A program made the translations under genes and the position numbers. Below are positions 35,808 to 47,925 of a DNA stretch of 64,000 nucleotides, in pieces; the stretch's first letter is position 1; every line of letters starts with the position of its first letter. Where the stretch lies: assembly GCA_037074615.1 (NCBI GenBank), contig CM073551.1, positions 20,893,750 through 20,957,749 of the forward strand, read 5' to 3'. The notes below the pieces were generated by a model. The model was not told where the DNA came from. It searched no databases and saw only the letters and a list, made by a program, of their open reading frames with translations. This stretch comes from Leucaena leucocephala (Eukaryota; Streptophyta; Magnoliopsida; Fabales; Fabaceae).

Positions 35808-37277
35808 TCACAGGAACTTCCTGTATGGTCGACCTGCATCTTCATCTTGCATATGCTGTAAACGTAACAAAATCATTTGTAAGAGACAGAAAAAACCTTC
35901 ATGCATAAAGTATATGGGAAACAACATTCAGGTAAACTTTGAGAAATATATCATATCACATAGAACATAAGGAGTATCGCAACTCGCAACATAGAGATCA
36001 ACCAAAAGAGAGAGAAATTAAGCTTAAGTATACCCAGGGATGATATTATGCAGGATGTGAAACTCTCGTCATTTTCAACCAGAAAAATCCAGTATATGCA
36101 AGGATCCTTTAAAGAAATCATATGTTATGTTGAAATTTTTCTATATTGTATTTAATAGTAGGTTCTGTAGACTGCTAGCAGCCATCCATTTCATGACAAC
36201 ATATTGAAATCTAGATAAGCTCTCATACTTCCAAACTGCATAGACAAGACAATTGTAAATGCAGTGCTGTGCTTATTCACCATTTCAACAATAAAAAATC
36301 TTCAGTTGTACTAATCAAAGTCCAAGAATTTAACAATCTAACAGGAAAGATCTTAAGGTTTCCATCCAAATACTCGCACAAAAATAGAAGCTTGTAAACT
36401 ACATGCTCAATTTTAATAATGGAATGACATGAGAAGGGAGAGGGAAGAGTAGCGCTAAATGCCCATATCAAGATCAAGATTCCAAAACACAAACCCACAA
36501 CCAGCTAAATCTACAATAATAGCTCCAGCCTCCAAGTCCTCAGGACCAGGTGAGGAAATTAAGTGCAGCTTAGTGAATTCTACAATAATAAATGCACAAC
36601 CAGCTTAGTGAATCATCTATATTCTATCATGTTCCCGCATTCTTATCGCTCCAAACTAGCTATTCTTTTCGAGATAGAAACCGATTGCTTATAAGTTGAG
36701 CAACACTAACACTATGTCTTGCCACAACATCCAAGCTACTCTAGACCTCTCCAGACAAACATCCTTAAGTTCCCTCAAAGCAGCCCCATAAAATATTCCT
36801 GCATTCGACATTTCTACCTCTGTCTTTCCCCAGAAAGCTCCTTCATAAACGAAAAATTCACATACAAAAGGGGGAAAGGCGGCATATCTAAACATAGGCC
36901 GCCACAAATATTCTTTCACAGAACTATAAAAAATGAACATGATTATCTAGATGTTTCACCAAATGGGAAGTAAACTAAAAAGAGGGAAAAATTAGGGCAT
37001 TTACGGATCTATCCGAAGGCAGCAGCAAATGGCCATCAAATGACATAAAAACGAAATCATCATTCAAATTGAAAGCAGTAGAAAATCAAAGAAAGATTGA
37101 GGGACATACAAATTCCCTGACAATTCCCTTGTAGACAAGGACGGGAATTACGACGCCAAAGATGCCAACGAGGGCCAAGTTGCGGCGAGTCCATCGGAAA
37201 TTGTGTTCGAGATTCTCTCTAGCAGTACCCCAATCCTCGATGAACTTGTTCTTGTGGGTTTCCATTCCTCCTCCCAT
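35808..37277 (-). CDS. NADH dehydrogenase (complex I) subunit, NDUFB4/B15 type
   Basis: Accessory membrane-arm subunit of mitochondrial complex I. Two exons, 37277-37110 and 35855-35808, are separated by a 1254-base GT-AG intron and encode 71 aa. Exon 1 gives MGGGMETHKNKFIEDWGTAR and a single membrane span around residues 34-50 (LALVGIFGVVIPVLVYKG). Exon 2 gives the short tail HMQDEDAGRPYRKFL. Sequence and length agree with what I recall of the small plant protein typified by Arabidopsis At2g31490. The second exon is only 48 bases and was located by matching this expected tail after an acceptor TTTACAG, with the frame closing in phase 0. The start is the first Met. The intron contains no recognisable gene. 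Confidence 0.9.
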
Positions 37278-37577
37278 CTTCTCTGATTTTGCTTCTCACT
37301 TCCACACTTTCTCTCTCACACTCTCGAGATCGATTGTTCGTTTCTGTTCTCCAAACGCTCACCTTTGACGACCACGCCTACTGGTGGACGTGTTTGGCTA
37401 CTCGGATAAGCCTATTCCGGATCTGAGTACAAAAATTCCGAGGAGTGATCAAAGCCCTAAACTGAAGCTGGATTACTCTTTGTTTTAAAAAAAAAAACAA
37501 AGAATGGGACTGGACTTGCTGAGTACGCTAAAGACCCATCTATGTGAATTTAGTTAATAAATGACGAGAGATATGAT

Positions 37578-37795
37578 TATTTAAAATATATTTTAAATAA
37601 TATTATTTTATTGTGATTCTAGTTATGATATTTGGGAATATATTTTAGTTCTTGAATGTTTAGATTTACACCTGAAAATAATTGACAGCTCGCCCTGCCT
37701 GACATTATTATCGCTTAAGAAGAAGTAAAATTTCACCATGCCTTTAAATTGTGAATGAGCCTAACTTTTTTTTTTAAATTTTTATATCAAAGAAG
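37578..37795 (+). repeat. Dispersed repeat copy (same family as 38316 and 38596)
   Basis: It contains TTTATTGTGATTCTAGTTATG, CTCGCCCTGCCTGACATTATT and GAATGAGCCTAACTTTTT in the same order as the copies at 38316-38530 and 38596-38770 and the inverted one at 26826-26960. It has no coding capacity. The family is not identified. Confidence 0.55.
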
Positions 37796-38251
37796 AAGAA
37801 AAAAAGACAATACGTTAAAAATGTCCTAAAAAATAAGAAACTTATGAAATCACCTATTAAAATAGTTCTTCTACATAAATTAGTTTTAAAAAAAATTGAT
37901 AGTCTTTTTTATAAGTCACAAACTAATTACATATTTACATTCTTTTAATTTTACCCTTCAGTAATTTCTTAATTAAATCATTGTTAAAATTATAATTTTT
38001 TTTATGGAATAGGCATTCATTAAAAAACGATTTTACGTAAAATATATATTTTTTTCAATTTCAAATTTATGTAATTTTAATAAAATTCCTAAAATAAAAA
38101 AGCAAGGAATTTATTCATCTTATCGGAAGGATTCTTCGTTGCTTACTATACAATTCCATTTTTTTTCTGAAATCATTGCCATTTCTACTGTTAACAGCGC
38201 AATGATTGATACTAGCAACGTGGAGGTAAACACTTCATTCTTCTATACCAA

Positions 38252-38771
38252 TATAGGCCTTACCAACCTATTATTTGTTGGTTCAACTTATAAAAAAAAT
38301 AAGACATCTAACTATTTAAAATATATTTAAACCCTAAAAAGTATCACTTTATTGTGATTCCAATCGCAACGTTTGGAAAGATATTCTAACTTCTAGATAT
38401 TTAAGTTTACACTTAAAAATAATAGACGACTCACCCTGCCTAACATTAGTATGATTTAGGAGGAAAAGAAATTTTACTCTACCCTTTGATCGTAGGTGAA
38501 CCCAACCTTTTTCTAAAAATTTTTGTCTCAACAAAAAAATATAGGCCTTACCGTCCTTGGTTTAGCTGACGAAAAAAATAAGACATACTACCATTTAAAA
38601 CGTGTTCGATCTTAAAGAATACTACTTTATTATAGTATTTAAATTTACATTTAAAGGTAATTAACTGTTTATCCTACTCAATATTAGTATCGTCTAAAAC
38701 AAAACAAACAAATTGACCCCACTCTTATATAGTGAGTAAACCCAACCTTTTTTTCAAAAATTTGGTAACAA

Positions 38772-38817
<46 letters not shown>

Positions 38818-38824
38818 GCCTTAC
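38252..38824 (+). repeat. Two imperfect tandem units of about 270-290 bases
   Basis: ATAGGCCTTACC occurs at about 38252, 38540 and 38813, marking two successive units. Each unit contains AATAAGACAT, a TTTATTGTGAT/TTTATTATAGT block, a block resembling CCTAACATTAGTATGATTTAGG, and ends with ACCCAACCTTTTT plus an AAAAATTT stretch. The second unit carries the CA microsatellite at its end. Confidence 0.65.
38772..38816. repeat. Compound AT/CA microsatellite
   Basis: (AT)n, then thirteen CA units at 38781-38806, then (TA)n. It is likely polymorphic and lies at the end of a tandem repeat unit. Confidence 0.95.
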
Positions 38825-39185
38825 CAATACGCAATGCTCTCTTAATTTCCGTAAATTCAATTACTAATTTGATCATCGATAATTCGATATGGGCAAGCCT
38901 CATGGTAAAGCAAACAAAGCTCATAATAGCCTTCTCTTAGTCTTTGAGGACAATATCATATGGTCATAATATAGAACAAATCCTTCAGGGTATCAAACAG
39001 TCAACTATACACAAGCAAGTTTGGCCACTCGGAATGTTGCATTATGTCAAACGACATTTATTCCAGGGCACGCATGATATGATAGAAGTAACACACATAG
39101 CAACTCGATATATATATATATAGTGCTTGATACCTGATAAGATATAAACCCTTCTCCAGAACCTCGCAAATGAGTAGCAGGGCAC

Positions 39186-42101
39186 TTAGAACTCACGATC
39201 TGGGAAGAGAATAGGAGCAACAAGAGACCATATGTACAGTGCAGCAGTTGCCCAGCAAGTGACGATGCGAACCCACACGGAAGGCCACCCTACATCGACT
39301 ATCTTCCCGCTCTCCCCAACAGAGGTTGTCCATCCAGTCAGAAGCATTGCAGAGTACATGCTAGCAAGAGAAAATATTAAGTGAAAAAATGCATATGAAT
39401 AAGTAACTGGCTTTGCCTTGTCCTTCTCCTCTTCCTCCTTGGCATCCATAGGAAGCAAAGGCTTCCCTGCAGACAAAAGCCAGATTACCAGTTATTAGTT
39501 AGCACCTGTGGTTAAACAGCAAATCCGATGCAATTTCTATTGAATATAAATATTTCTATTGAATATCAATATGACAAATCATGGTTTCTTTCATGGCATC
39601 GATGTCTCTGAAAATGTTATGAAGCAGACATACTTTTGAATGTAGCATTTTATTGCACTACAAACTTTGGATTTTAGCAATTACCAGCACGAGGTGAACT
39701 TGGTGGAGAAAGCACTGCAGCTGATGATCCAGCTCGTACAGCAGAATAGACAACTGACAGAACAGTTGTAATTAAACCTAAAGTAAGGGTGCCAGTGGAA
39801 ACAGCTTTTGAATGCTTGTGAAGACCATTGCACTCATAATCTCTTGGTTCACTAGCCAGTGCACTATAACACAGATAAGTGCAGTATAAGGATATCACTG
39901 AAGCTGGCAGGATGCTGCTATTTACCTGTTCAAAAATAATTCAATTCAACAAGGCCATGCAAAGAGATTGACTTGAAGACTGATTAACATTCATGCAGAA
40001 TTTTACTCAATCTAACACTTTCTCCGCCCCAGCCCCGACTTCCATTTTTTTTCTTTTTCCCAAATGAAAGCTTAAAAGGAAGCTACGTACAAAATGTAGT
40101 TTTGTTTAACAAAATCATTTTATCAGCACTTGTATCAATATTATTGTGTTTAACAGAAATATCCAAAAAGTGCTTTCTATAGTCAACTTATTAAAAAGGC
40201 ATATTTTTCTTTGAATGAGGGTAGAGTTCGCACAAAAATGTTAGAAACAATCGTGATAATTAATGACTGGATTAAACCAAAACAAAAATAGCAAGTTGAT
40301 ACCAGAAGACAACAATATCGACAAATCTGCATTAACCTAAAGAAATTGAATAGAGGTTAGCTATAATAAAATCAAATAATGAACTTACTGCAGGATGCAA
40401 AGCGACTATAGCAAAAACAAATGCAAAAATCAGGGTCATGGTAATAAAAAAGGTATTGAGGCCACAGTCCTGTCCGGATGCTGTGAAGAAGTGAAAGAGA
40501 ACTCCAGAGAATGCAAGTGTACCCAAATAACAAACAAGAGAAACCACAAACAGAGCGATGTACCTGTATAAAAGAAAAATAATGAGAAGATAGTTTAAAA
40601 ACTGTCGTGTCAAGCAAAGCAAATTACGTCAGAGAAGTTAGTATAGTAAAGCCAAGGCTCACCAGAACTGCTCATCATATCCAACCCATGTGTCATTCCA
40701 TCTATGAACAAAATCCAACAACAGCACAACTTGAACAAGAAGAAACAAACCTGAGCCAAACTTTGATGATGTTTCTGCATACAATAGAAATTTCATCACA
40801 ATCTAAGGTAGAATGTGTTAGCACATAGTACCCTCAAATTCACATTTTCATAGCTTAATATGCTTGGGACTTTACTGTAGAAAACCAATTAAAAATCAAA
40901 TAAATAAAACTAAATTATAAGAACTACTCACCATATAAGTCAATAATCTCATTTGGAAGGAAAAACATGAAGATGACCAAGACGAACCAACATATGACTT
41001 TCATCATCCATCCTCCATGGTGCAAACCATCACGGGGATCCTTCTGGCTTTTCACGCCAATCATTAGAATTGCTAGAGTAGTGAAAAAGACAAAATTTCC
41101 CAAGCTAACCCGCAGAACTGCATCTATTTCAAACCATTCTTTGCTAGGTGTATGTGCGAAGTGATTAATCCCTGCAGCCATGAAAAAAGTATACTGGATT
41201 AATCCTAACCTTCAAATAAGAATTCCATCCTCATCTTGACTTGGTTAATAAAATACTAGCACAACTGAATCTGCAGCGTAGAACCTATAAACAATTTATA
41301 CTCAGCCCCAGATTTGCTTGCAGTGAAGCTTTAGCTGGGGAAGCATTAACATATATAACTATGTGAAGAAAGATTAAAACAATAAAAAACAAAGAGCTCA
41401 AGAAGCTGCATACGCTTATGAATAGTTTGACTCCTAGAGATTTTACATGTTACATTGATTGATATTGATAAATTTTAATAATGAACAGAGTGCACAAACA
41501 ATAGAGTTTTAACTATTGGGGGGGAAACCAAGCAATAAAATATTTACGACCAAGGTGCACGAGAGTTTTAACTTTTGGAAATAGCTGATGGATTCGATAG
41601 CCCCAACTGTCATCTGTAATGCAAGATATCCAATTGTCTGCACAGCTCAGTCGTGCAATAATAGCCTATTTGAGCTTCCTAGAAATATCTATGAAAATCG
41701 AAAATTGTCAATGGTAAAACTACCAATATTGACGATGCGTCTCAAATTTTCAATGATACATCATTTGTCGAAACTCATAGGAGAAATCAATTATCCGAAT
41801 TGCAAACACGTAAAATAAATTGAAATGTTTTATTTGAGTAGTGTAATCAAGAGGTGATCCAGCAATACCCACAAACAAACAGATAACGATCAACAAGCAA
41901 AACATTCAACTGCTTACATGGGATTTTCTCCATTAAGGGAGCAGCGACCACACGAAGAATCCATGCAACAATTAGTGATAACGCAAATAGCCCACAGTAG
42001 GCAATCCTAGCGGAACGCCTGCTGATACTTGATACCGCCGTCCGGCAAGCATCACAAGCGCAAGCCGCGCAGCATGATGCTAGGCAGGAAGCAGCCCACA
42101 T
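39186..42101 (-). CDS. Serine incorporator (SERINC/TMS1) family membrane protein
   Basis: Polytopic membrane protein of the SERINC family. Animal members are linked to serine and lipid handling; the plant role is little known. Exons in transcript order: 42101-41918, 41171-40932, 40774-40663, 40563-40389, 39925-39685, 39466-39186. All are GT-AG and phases close, giving 410 aa, the usual length. The N-terminus MWAASCLASCCAACACDACR is the Cys-rich start typical of plant members. About ten hydrophobic segments follow, including LFALSLIVAWILRVVAAP, FVFFTTLAILMIGV, VICWFVLVIFMFFLP, FLLVQVVLLLDFV and the C-terminal ALYIWSLVAPILFP. The loop with PRDYECNGLHKHSKAVSTGT and the segment HLIFSLASMYSAMLLTGW are strongly conserved in the family. 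Ends at TAA 39186-39188. Confidence 0.93.
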
Positions 42102-44746
42102 CGTCTTCTCCTTTGAAGATTAAATTGAGTACTTATTGCAGTTGAGAGCTTTACCTATGAACCGAATTCGCTTGCGATTTCAGGATGATCAAGATTTCAG
42201 AGAGGGCGTGATTTTAGGGCAGAAGAATAGAGAAGAAAGGGGAAAGAAAGACTTCGGGAATTGCGAGATGACTTCGATTCTCCGACTATTCCTAAATCAT
42301 ATAATTCCCCGTGACCTTTTTCTTTTGGAACCTTTTGGTTCTGATTCAAAACTGCGTCGTTTTAATGAATTGATGTTAAATACTGGGTCAAAATAAGACG
42401 CGGTTCGGCGGTTATATTTTTGGCACGGTGTAAAAGGGTAGGATAAAAAAGAAATACCCAAATTGGGATGGAATTAATAAGAATTATCTTTAATTGGATT
42501 CGGTATTATAATATTGAAATTAAAACAGAGTAAGAAGTAGTCTGGGAATTACTGAATTAGGGTGTTAGTTATCTTTTGGAATGTTTTTGGGAAGTTTATT
42601 TTAAGAGAAGAACTTAAATACATCAATTTGTGTAAATATTTTTAATATAGCCAAATAAAAGCACTATAAAAAAGGGTATGCTTGTCAAAACCAGTTGAAA
42701 GGTTCTGTTAATTTTTTTATATTATTATATTTCGTGGATTCTTCATAGATTAATTTCTGTTGTTAAAATAGTAAAAAGTGGAGTTGTTGACAAAAGAAAA
42801 TGGGAGAACTAAAATAAAATACGTATAGTAAATGATATTTATTAAAAAATCATAAAAATTATAATTATTTAGAAAGATTAAACATAAAAAGAAAAATTTA
42901 TAATTACTAGATTATCTTTTACTAAACTCTTTATATTTTCTCTCACGCTTTATTTTTAAAATCAAATCTCTCCCACATTATATTTTAAAATTAATATAAA
43001 ATTTATTTTCTACTAAAATCAAAACAGCCAAAATCATCTACATCCATGACAAGATTTTTTTTAACTTTTATTTTCTACTAACATTCACATAATCATATTC
43101 TCAGTATATCACCAAATATATCATAGATTTTATTGATTACATTAAAATTTTTATTCACAATATTTCTGACAATCACTTTCACATAAAAAATATAATAGAT
43201 TACTTAGATTTTAATAAAATATATTAACATTACGTAGATTTTTTATTTTTAAAACTCAAAAATTTATTCTAAAATAAAAATAATTTATACAAACTTTTTT
43301 GAATGGTTTAAAGCTACGATTTTTTTTTTAATTTTCTAGATATGTATAATATTTCTTTAACATATATGATAGATTATAAAATATCTCAAAATTTTTTAAA
43401 GTTTGTGTCAATTTTAAAAATAAAATTATAATTTTGATAAAATTGAACAATGTTTTGTTATTTTTTTTCAATGGATATGTAGATAAGTTGTAAAACATTG
43501 AGCTAAATTTTGTTTAATTTATTCAAATTTAAAATTTCATGTTAGTTCTAAAAATAGGATGGGGGAGAAAATATAAGAAATTTTAGTAAAGGACAATTTA
43601 ATAATTTTAATTTATTTTAATATTTAGTCTTTCTAAATAATTATAATTTTTAGAATTGTTACCAATAAATATCATTTATTATAGGTTCTTTAGTCTAATT
43701 CTTCCAAAAAAAAATATTAAAAAGAGGAGGTGTGAATTTGAGAAAATAGGTTGAGATTTTGAACGAGAGCACTTGTAATTTTTATTCCACCTGACAATGT
43801 AAATTCTCATAAAGTTGTTAATGAGTTAAAAAAAATTAATGACGAGTATCATGATAAACGATTTTTTATAAAGGTATTTTTATCTTTATACATTTACTTA
43901 TTTTCAAAAGGATTATCTTTAATTTTTTTCCCTCCAAATACAAGAAAAAATACTGCCGCCATTATTGGAAGCTTAACCAAGAATTTTCATTTATTTTTTT
44001 CACACAATAAGCAGTTACCTATTTACTGAGCATGTTATATTATTCGCATATATAGATACAATATATATAGGTTTTGGCTTTGATCCGTTCTACGGCTTGC
44101 AGAAAATTGATTTCAGGTCCGTTTTTCTAGTTTTGTTCGTTTGGTTCAACTTGATAGGTTTGATTTAATTTACTTTCACTTATAAATAAATACACATCAG
44201 AATATGTAATTAGTTGAAAAGTATTGTGAAATTTGCCTTTAAGATGACCTAAATGACATGAAAATCTGTTCTTCCATTGCATTCAATAGCAACAATGCAC
44301 CTCCTATCAAGTGAAGAACACGCCTTAGTATCCCCCAAGCAAATAAATGATCACTTAGACTCCCTCAATTACGCTTCAATTGAAGAACATTTAGCAAAAG
44401 GCAACTCTCCTTCCACCCATAATTGCAATATCAAAACACACTAAACTTGATATGCGCCCACAAACATCATTCACACAGGCACAGACACAGGCCATCAACG
44501 GGGTTTGTGATGAAACGCATTCAGGTTATAAAATCATTCCTTGGAAGCAAAACCACAAGTAGCTCAATTGAAGACAATAAAATGTCTAAAGGAAAGGACA
44601 CAAGTAACTCAAAAATATAAATAAAAAGGGCTTTCAAGATTTAACAAGATTTGGGGTCTAATACCAGGTACAAGCAACAAAAAGGAAGAGTTCAATATGG
44701 TATAACTCTCGTCAAAACTTCAAAAACATTACCTAAAAGGAACAAC
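42102..44746. other. Intergenic region between SERINC and RPL13a
   Basis: No gene is supported. The SERINC promoter and 5' UTR occupy the first 200-300 bases. A long-TIR element (42802-43705) takes up much of the middle. About 43720-44100 is AT-rich, and 44100-44300 shows nothing recognisable. The last roughly 400 bases before 44747 probably include the RPL13a 3' UTR. Confidence 0.5.
42802..43705. mobile_element. Non-autonomous element with about 160-base terminal inverted repeats (MULE-like)
   Basis: The left arm begins GGGAGAACTAAA and runs through TAGTAAATGATATTTATT, AAAATTATAATTATTTAGAA and CTTTTACTAAA to TATATTTTCTC (about 42960). The right arm (about 43560-43705) carries the reverse complement of every block in order and ends TTTAGTCTAATTCTTCC. 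The interior is AT-rich with no transposase frame. Arms this long are typical of Mutator-like MITEs. I found no certain 9-base target duplication, so the class is tentative. Confidence 0.6.
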
Positions 44747-46341
44747 TCAGTACTTAACGGGAGCAAGGATTTCAAGTTGGGCGCCAAGCTTTTCCTCTGC
44801 GATCTTCTCAGCCTTCACCCTTAGTTTGTTGAGCTGCTTCTTCCTCTCATAAACCTCTTGAGCCCTCTCCTTTCTCTTCTTCTCCAACTCCTGTGAGTAA
44901 TAGAACGATCAGAAACTTGCGCAAATGCAACAAATGTTCCCCCCAAATTTAAAAAGATTCATCATCCAGAAAAAAAATCTTGACACTGAATAAAGAACTT
45001 CAAGTTGTAAGTTATCAAATATATATGTACATATCTGACCCATAAATGGTCTTTGGTATTAGTGTATTGAAACGAATAATTAAATGACATAATATGAACA
45101 ATCTATCTTTCACAAAGGCTCTGTTAAACATTTGTAGAATGTAGAAACACTTACTCTGATAGTGTCGTAGTAATTCCAGCCAACTTCAGATGACAATTTT
45201 CCTACCAAGCAGTATTTGTGTCCTTTCTGAAGCCTCAACACCCTGGTTCCATTCAGTTCAAAATTCGTTAGAGAAAAGTGGATACAAGGATCCAGAATCT
45301 AAAAATACAATCTCAATTGCAGCTTGCCAACATGGGGAAGGGTTAAGATAGGTAGAACTAAAGCTTACTTCAGAGCATCAGGTACAACCATCCTCTTCAT
45401 CTTGTCATATGGAGGAGGAATGCCCTCATAAACCTTCAACCTACCAAGTGCTTCAGCTCCACGCTTTGTCTTGTGGGGTATCATTCTATAAATAGAGACA
45501 TTGCCAATTAATACCATATCATAAACCAGAGAGAAACAAAAACATAAATGCAATTTCTCATAAACACTAGTGATATTCTGAAGAATAATTAAAATAAATT
45601 AACTAGCCTATAGAAAAATGTCAGCATTGATAGCCAGACAAACATGCATTCCTATGATGTGTAATATGAACACGAAAGTAATAATCCCCTAACTATCAAT
45701 TCAAATTTAGCATCTTATGTTGCTCATGGGAAACAATTCCATTTTATGAACGTGTATACTATTTGATGGGATAAAACTCACTCAATAGAGCTGCTGCACT
45801 CAAAAAAACATATTGATTTGCTAAAAATCAAACCATAGGGAGTTTGGCATTCAAAGTAGTCACTACACAACAATATTCATTGAGTTCAGAATTTTGACAA
45901 TATTAGCTTAGCCCAACAACAGAGACTGCCTTAGAAGCAATAAACCACATTCGAAAAAACAAAAATCAGATCAGCCATAAACGAATCCCAATATTTCATA
46001 CGACACGAAGAAAACACCAAATGTCTATTCAGTGAAAACAAGCAGAAATGCTCAGCCTGAGAAACTCACCCACGAACAGTGCGCCAGAAGATCTTGCTTG
46101 GAGCTCGGAAGTGAATGGGCCCATGGGAAGGCTTGGTGTTCATGCGCTTACGAAGGAACCTCATGTACTTCATCTTCTGCCTCACGAGGCCCCCGGAGAT
46201 GCAAATCTCCTCACACCTCACCACGACGACCTTCTGGCCATTCAGGAGCTCCTTGGCCACGATCGAGGCCAGACGACCCAACATGTGGTGACGAGCATCG
46301 ACCACCACCCTCTTCGCACAGATCCCTGATCCTGATACCAT
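44747..46341 (-). CDS. RPL13A: 60S ribosomal protein uL13 (L13a)
   Basis: Structural protein of the large cytosolic ribosomal subunit. Exons in transcript order: 46341-46070, 45485-45369, 45242-45155, 44890-44747. Junctions are GT-AG, phases close, and the product is 206 aa, the standard plant L13a length. It begins MVSGSGICAKRVVVDARHHM and carries the uL13 landmarks LGRLASIVAKELL, CEEICISGG and MIPHKTKRGAEALGRLKVYEG. The lysine-rich C-terminal helix KKRKERAQEVYERKKQLNKL is followed by the end LEILAPVKY. The start is the first Met and stands about 95 bases from a telo-box in the promoter. There is no sign of decay, so this is probably an expressed copy of a multigene family. Confidence 0.96.
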
Positions 46342-46432
46342 TGTCGCTCGCTCTCACACAACTCCTCTCTCGCGCAGGACCCCTTTGCCGCTCTCTGCGA
46401 GACTATAAGAGAGAGAGGAATGAAGAAGTGGC

Positions 46433-46540
46433 TAGGGTTTTTGCGTTATAATTATGGGCTGGCTTCCACACAAGAATCCCAGCCCACTCAAAAATGATCC
46501 AGATGGGCGAGATTATAAATCCGCTTAGTGTTTTGGCCCA
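46433..46540 (-). promoter_or_regulatory. Telo-box and site II motifs of the RPL13a promoter
   Basis: On the minus strand an AAACCCTA telo-box lies at 46433-46440. Site II motifs TGGGCT/TGGGCC or their complements follow at 46455-46460, 46481-46486 and 46535-46540. Telo-box plus site II is the usual signature of plant ribosomal-protein promoters and is well placed upstream of the ATG at 46341. Confidence 0.7.
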
Positions 46541-46748
46541 AAATAATAAATCGGCTTATCAAATATCATTAGCATTTTATTATGAGATTACTAGTTTGGA
46601 TCTTGTGACTTGGACCGAATTTTTACATTTGCATTATATATATATATTCACTCAAATATATTTTAAAATAAGAAGTTAGAAAATATTCACTGAAATCGGA
46701 ATACTAGATGGAAGTATTTTACTCATATAAAATCACGTTGAGGGTACA

Positions 46749-46808
46749 TTTGGATAAGACACTCCCTTTGTTATACTAAAAAGGAACAAAGGGAGTCTGT
46801 GTCCAAAT
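46749..46808. repeat. Palindrome (about 24-base stem)
   Basis: TTTGGATAAGACACTCCCTTTGTT at the left pairs with AACAAAGGGAGTCTGTGTCCAAA at the right, with a short loop (ATACTAAAAAGG). This is an imperfect hairpin that may be the remains of a small Tourist/Stowaway-type element. Confidence 0.7.
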
Positions 46809-46919
46809 GATTATAATATGTATATTTTACAATTACTAGACTCCTTTTTATATTAAATGATTATAATATGTATATTTTACAATTACTAGACTCCTTTTTA
46901 TATTAAATGATTATAATAT
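46805..46919. repeat. 50-base direct tandem repeat, about 2.3 copies
   Basis: The 50-base unit starting AAATGATTATAATATGTATA repeats exactly at 46805, 46855 and, partly, at 46905. It is immediately followed by a Stowaway-like CTCCCTTTGTTCC string. Confidence 0.9.
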
Positions 46920-46998
46920 TGTGATTATACTTAATACTCCCTTTGTTCCTTTTTATAACTTTTTATAAGACAATCTTTTAAATGGGCATGTTCTTTTT

Positions 46999-47925
46999 AA
47001 AAAAAAGAAGGTTAAAGTGCCATAAAGTATTTTTTTTATGTGTATCTAGTGCCCTAAAGTAATTCATAGTATACCCAATATCCTAAAATATTTTTTTAAG
47101 TGTGCCCAGTGTCATAAAATAATTTATGTTGTGCCCATTGTCATGTAGTATTTTCTCATGTGCTCCCAATGCATAAAATATTTTCTCACGTGTCTCTAGT
47201 GCTCTAAAATAATTTGTGATACAATTTCACTATCAAAGTATTTACAATAATGTCATTTCATCAACAATAGTATAATTATTAATTTTTACAGTTAAATGAT
47301 GGTTAAGCTCTATTTTGACCCTAAAAAAGATGAGTCAGCTCCCTTGAATTCTTTTATTATCCATACTTTCTTATTTCTCATTTTCTTTCTTTTACTCATT
47401 CGTTCCTCCTCAGACTCTCTCACTTTTTCCCTTCAACTCTTCATTTTCTTATCCGATAAACAATATGAAAAGACGAGAAATATTAATTTTTGTTCCAGAA
47501 TTTTGAACAATATAAAAAGAAGGCCATAAATTATTTTACTTGCTGGTTGGATTATGCAGGAAGAAGAAAATAGAAAATTTGAACAAAGTGAAAAGAACCG
47601 CGATTATTTTACCCATCAATAGACATTAAAGAATATAGGAAAACAAATAAGGAAGAATTTATTCTATATCTTAAGGCACTGGATGCATCTAATAAAATAT
47701 TTTAGAGCAGTGGATGCATCATAAATTATTTTAGAATACTAGACGCACCTGAGAAAATATTTCAGGATATTAGACGCACCATAAATTATTTTAGGACACT
47801 AAGTCCATACGAGAAAATACTTTAAAGTATTAGGCGTAATATAAATTATTTTAAAACATTGGATGTACCTAGACAAATATTTTAAATCACTGGGCTACCT
47901 TAACCCTTTAAAAAATACAGAAGTT
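46999..47925. mobile_element. Foldback-type element whose arms are imperfect tandem repeats
   Basis: The left arm (about 46999-47225) starts AAAAAAAAGAAGGTTAAAGT and then repeats a unit of about 40 bases like AGTGCCCTAAAGTAATTCATA with variants. The right arm (about 47658-47925) has the inverted units (for example ATAAATTATTTTAGGACACT) and ends CTTAACCCTTTAAAAAATAC. The central 430 bases are unrelated and contain a short open frame (47296-47529) without recognisable similarity. Confidence 0.6.

Larger units (their letters stand above)
37278..39185. other. NDUFB4 promoter side and repeat-rich intergenic DNA before the SERINC gene
   Basis: No gene is supported. The NDUFB4 5' UTR and promoter lie at 37278-37450. 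From 37560 to 38824 the region is built largely from copies of one dispersed repeat, with tandem organisation in 38252-38824. A CA microsatellite is at 38781-38806. The final 300 bases contain a short (TA)n run at about 39110-39122 and probably the SERINC 3' UTR. Confidence 0.5.

Noticed and set aside
46032..46451. Plus-strand open frames over RPL13a exon 1
   Set aside because: They are antisense shadows of a highly conserved ribosomal protein exon and have no conserved product.
47296..47529. 77-codon frame in the core of the foldback element, considered as a transposase
   Set aside because: Too short, with no DDE or zinc-finger motif, and ending in low-complexity sequence.
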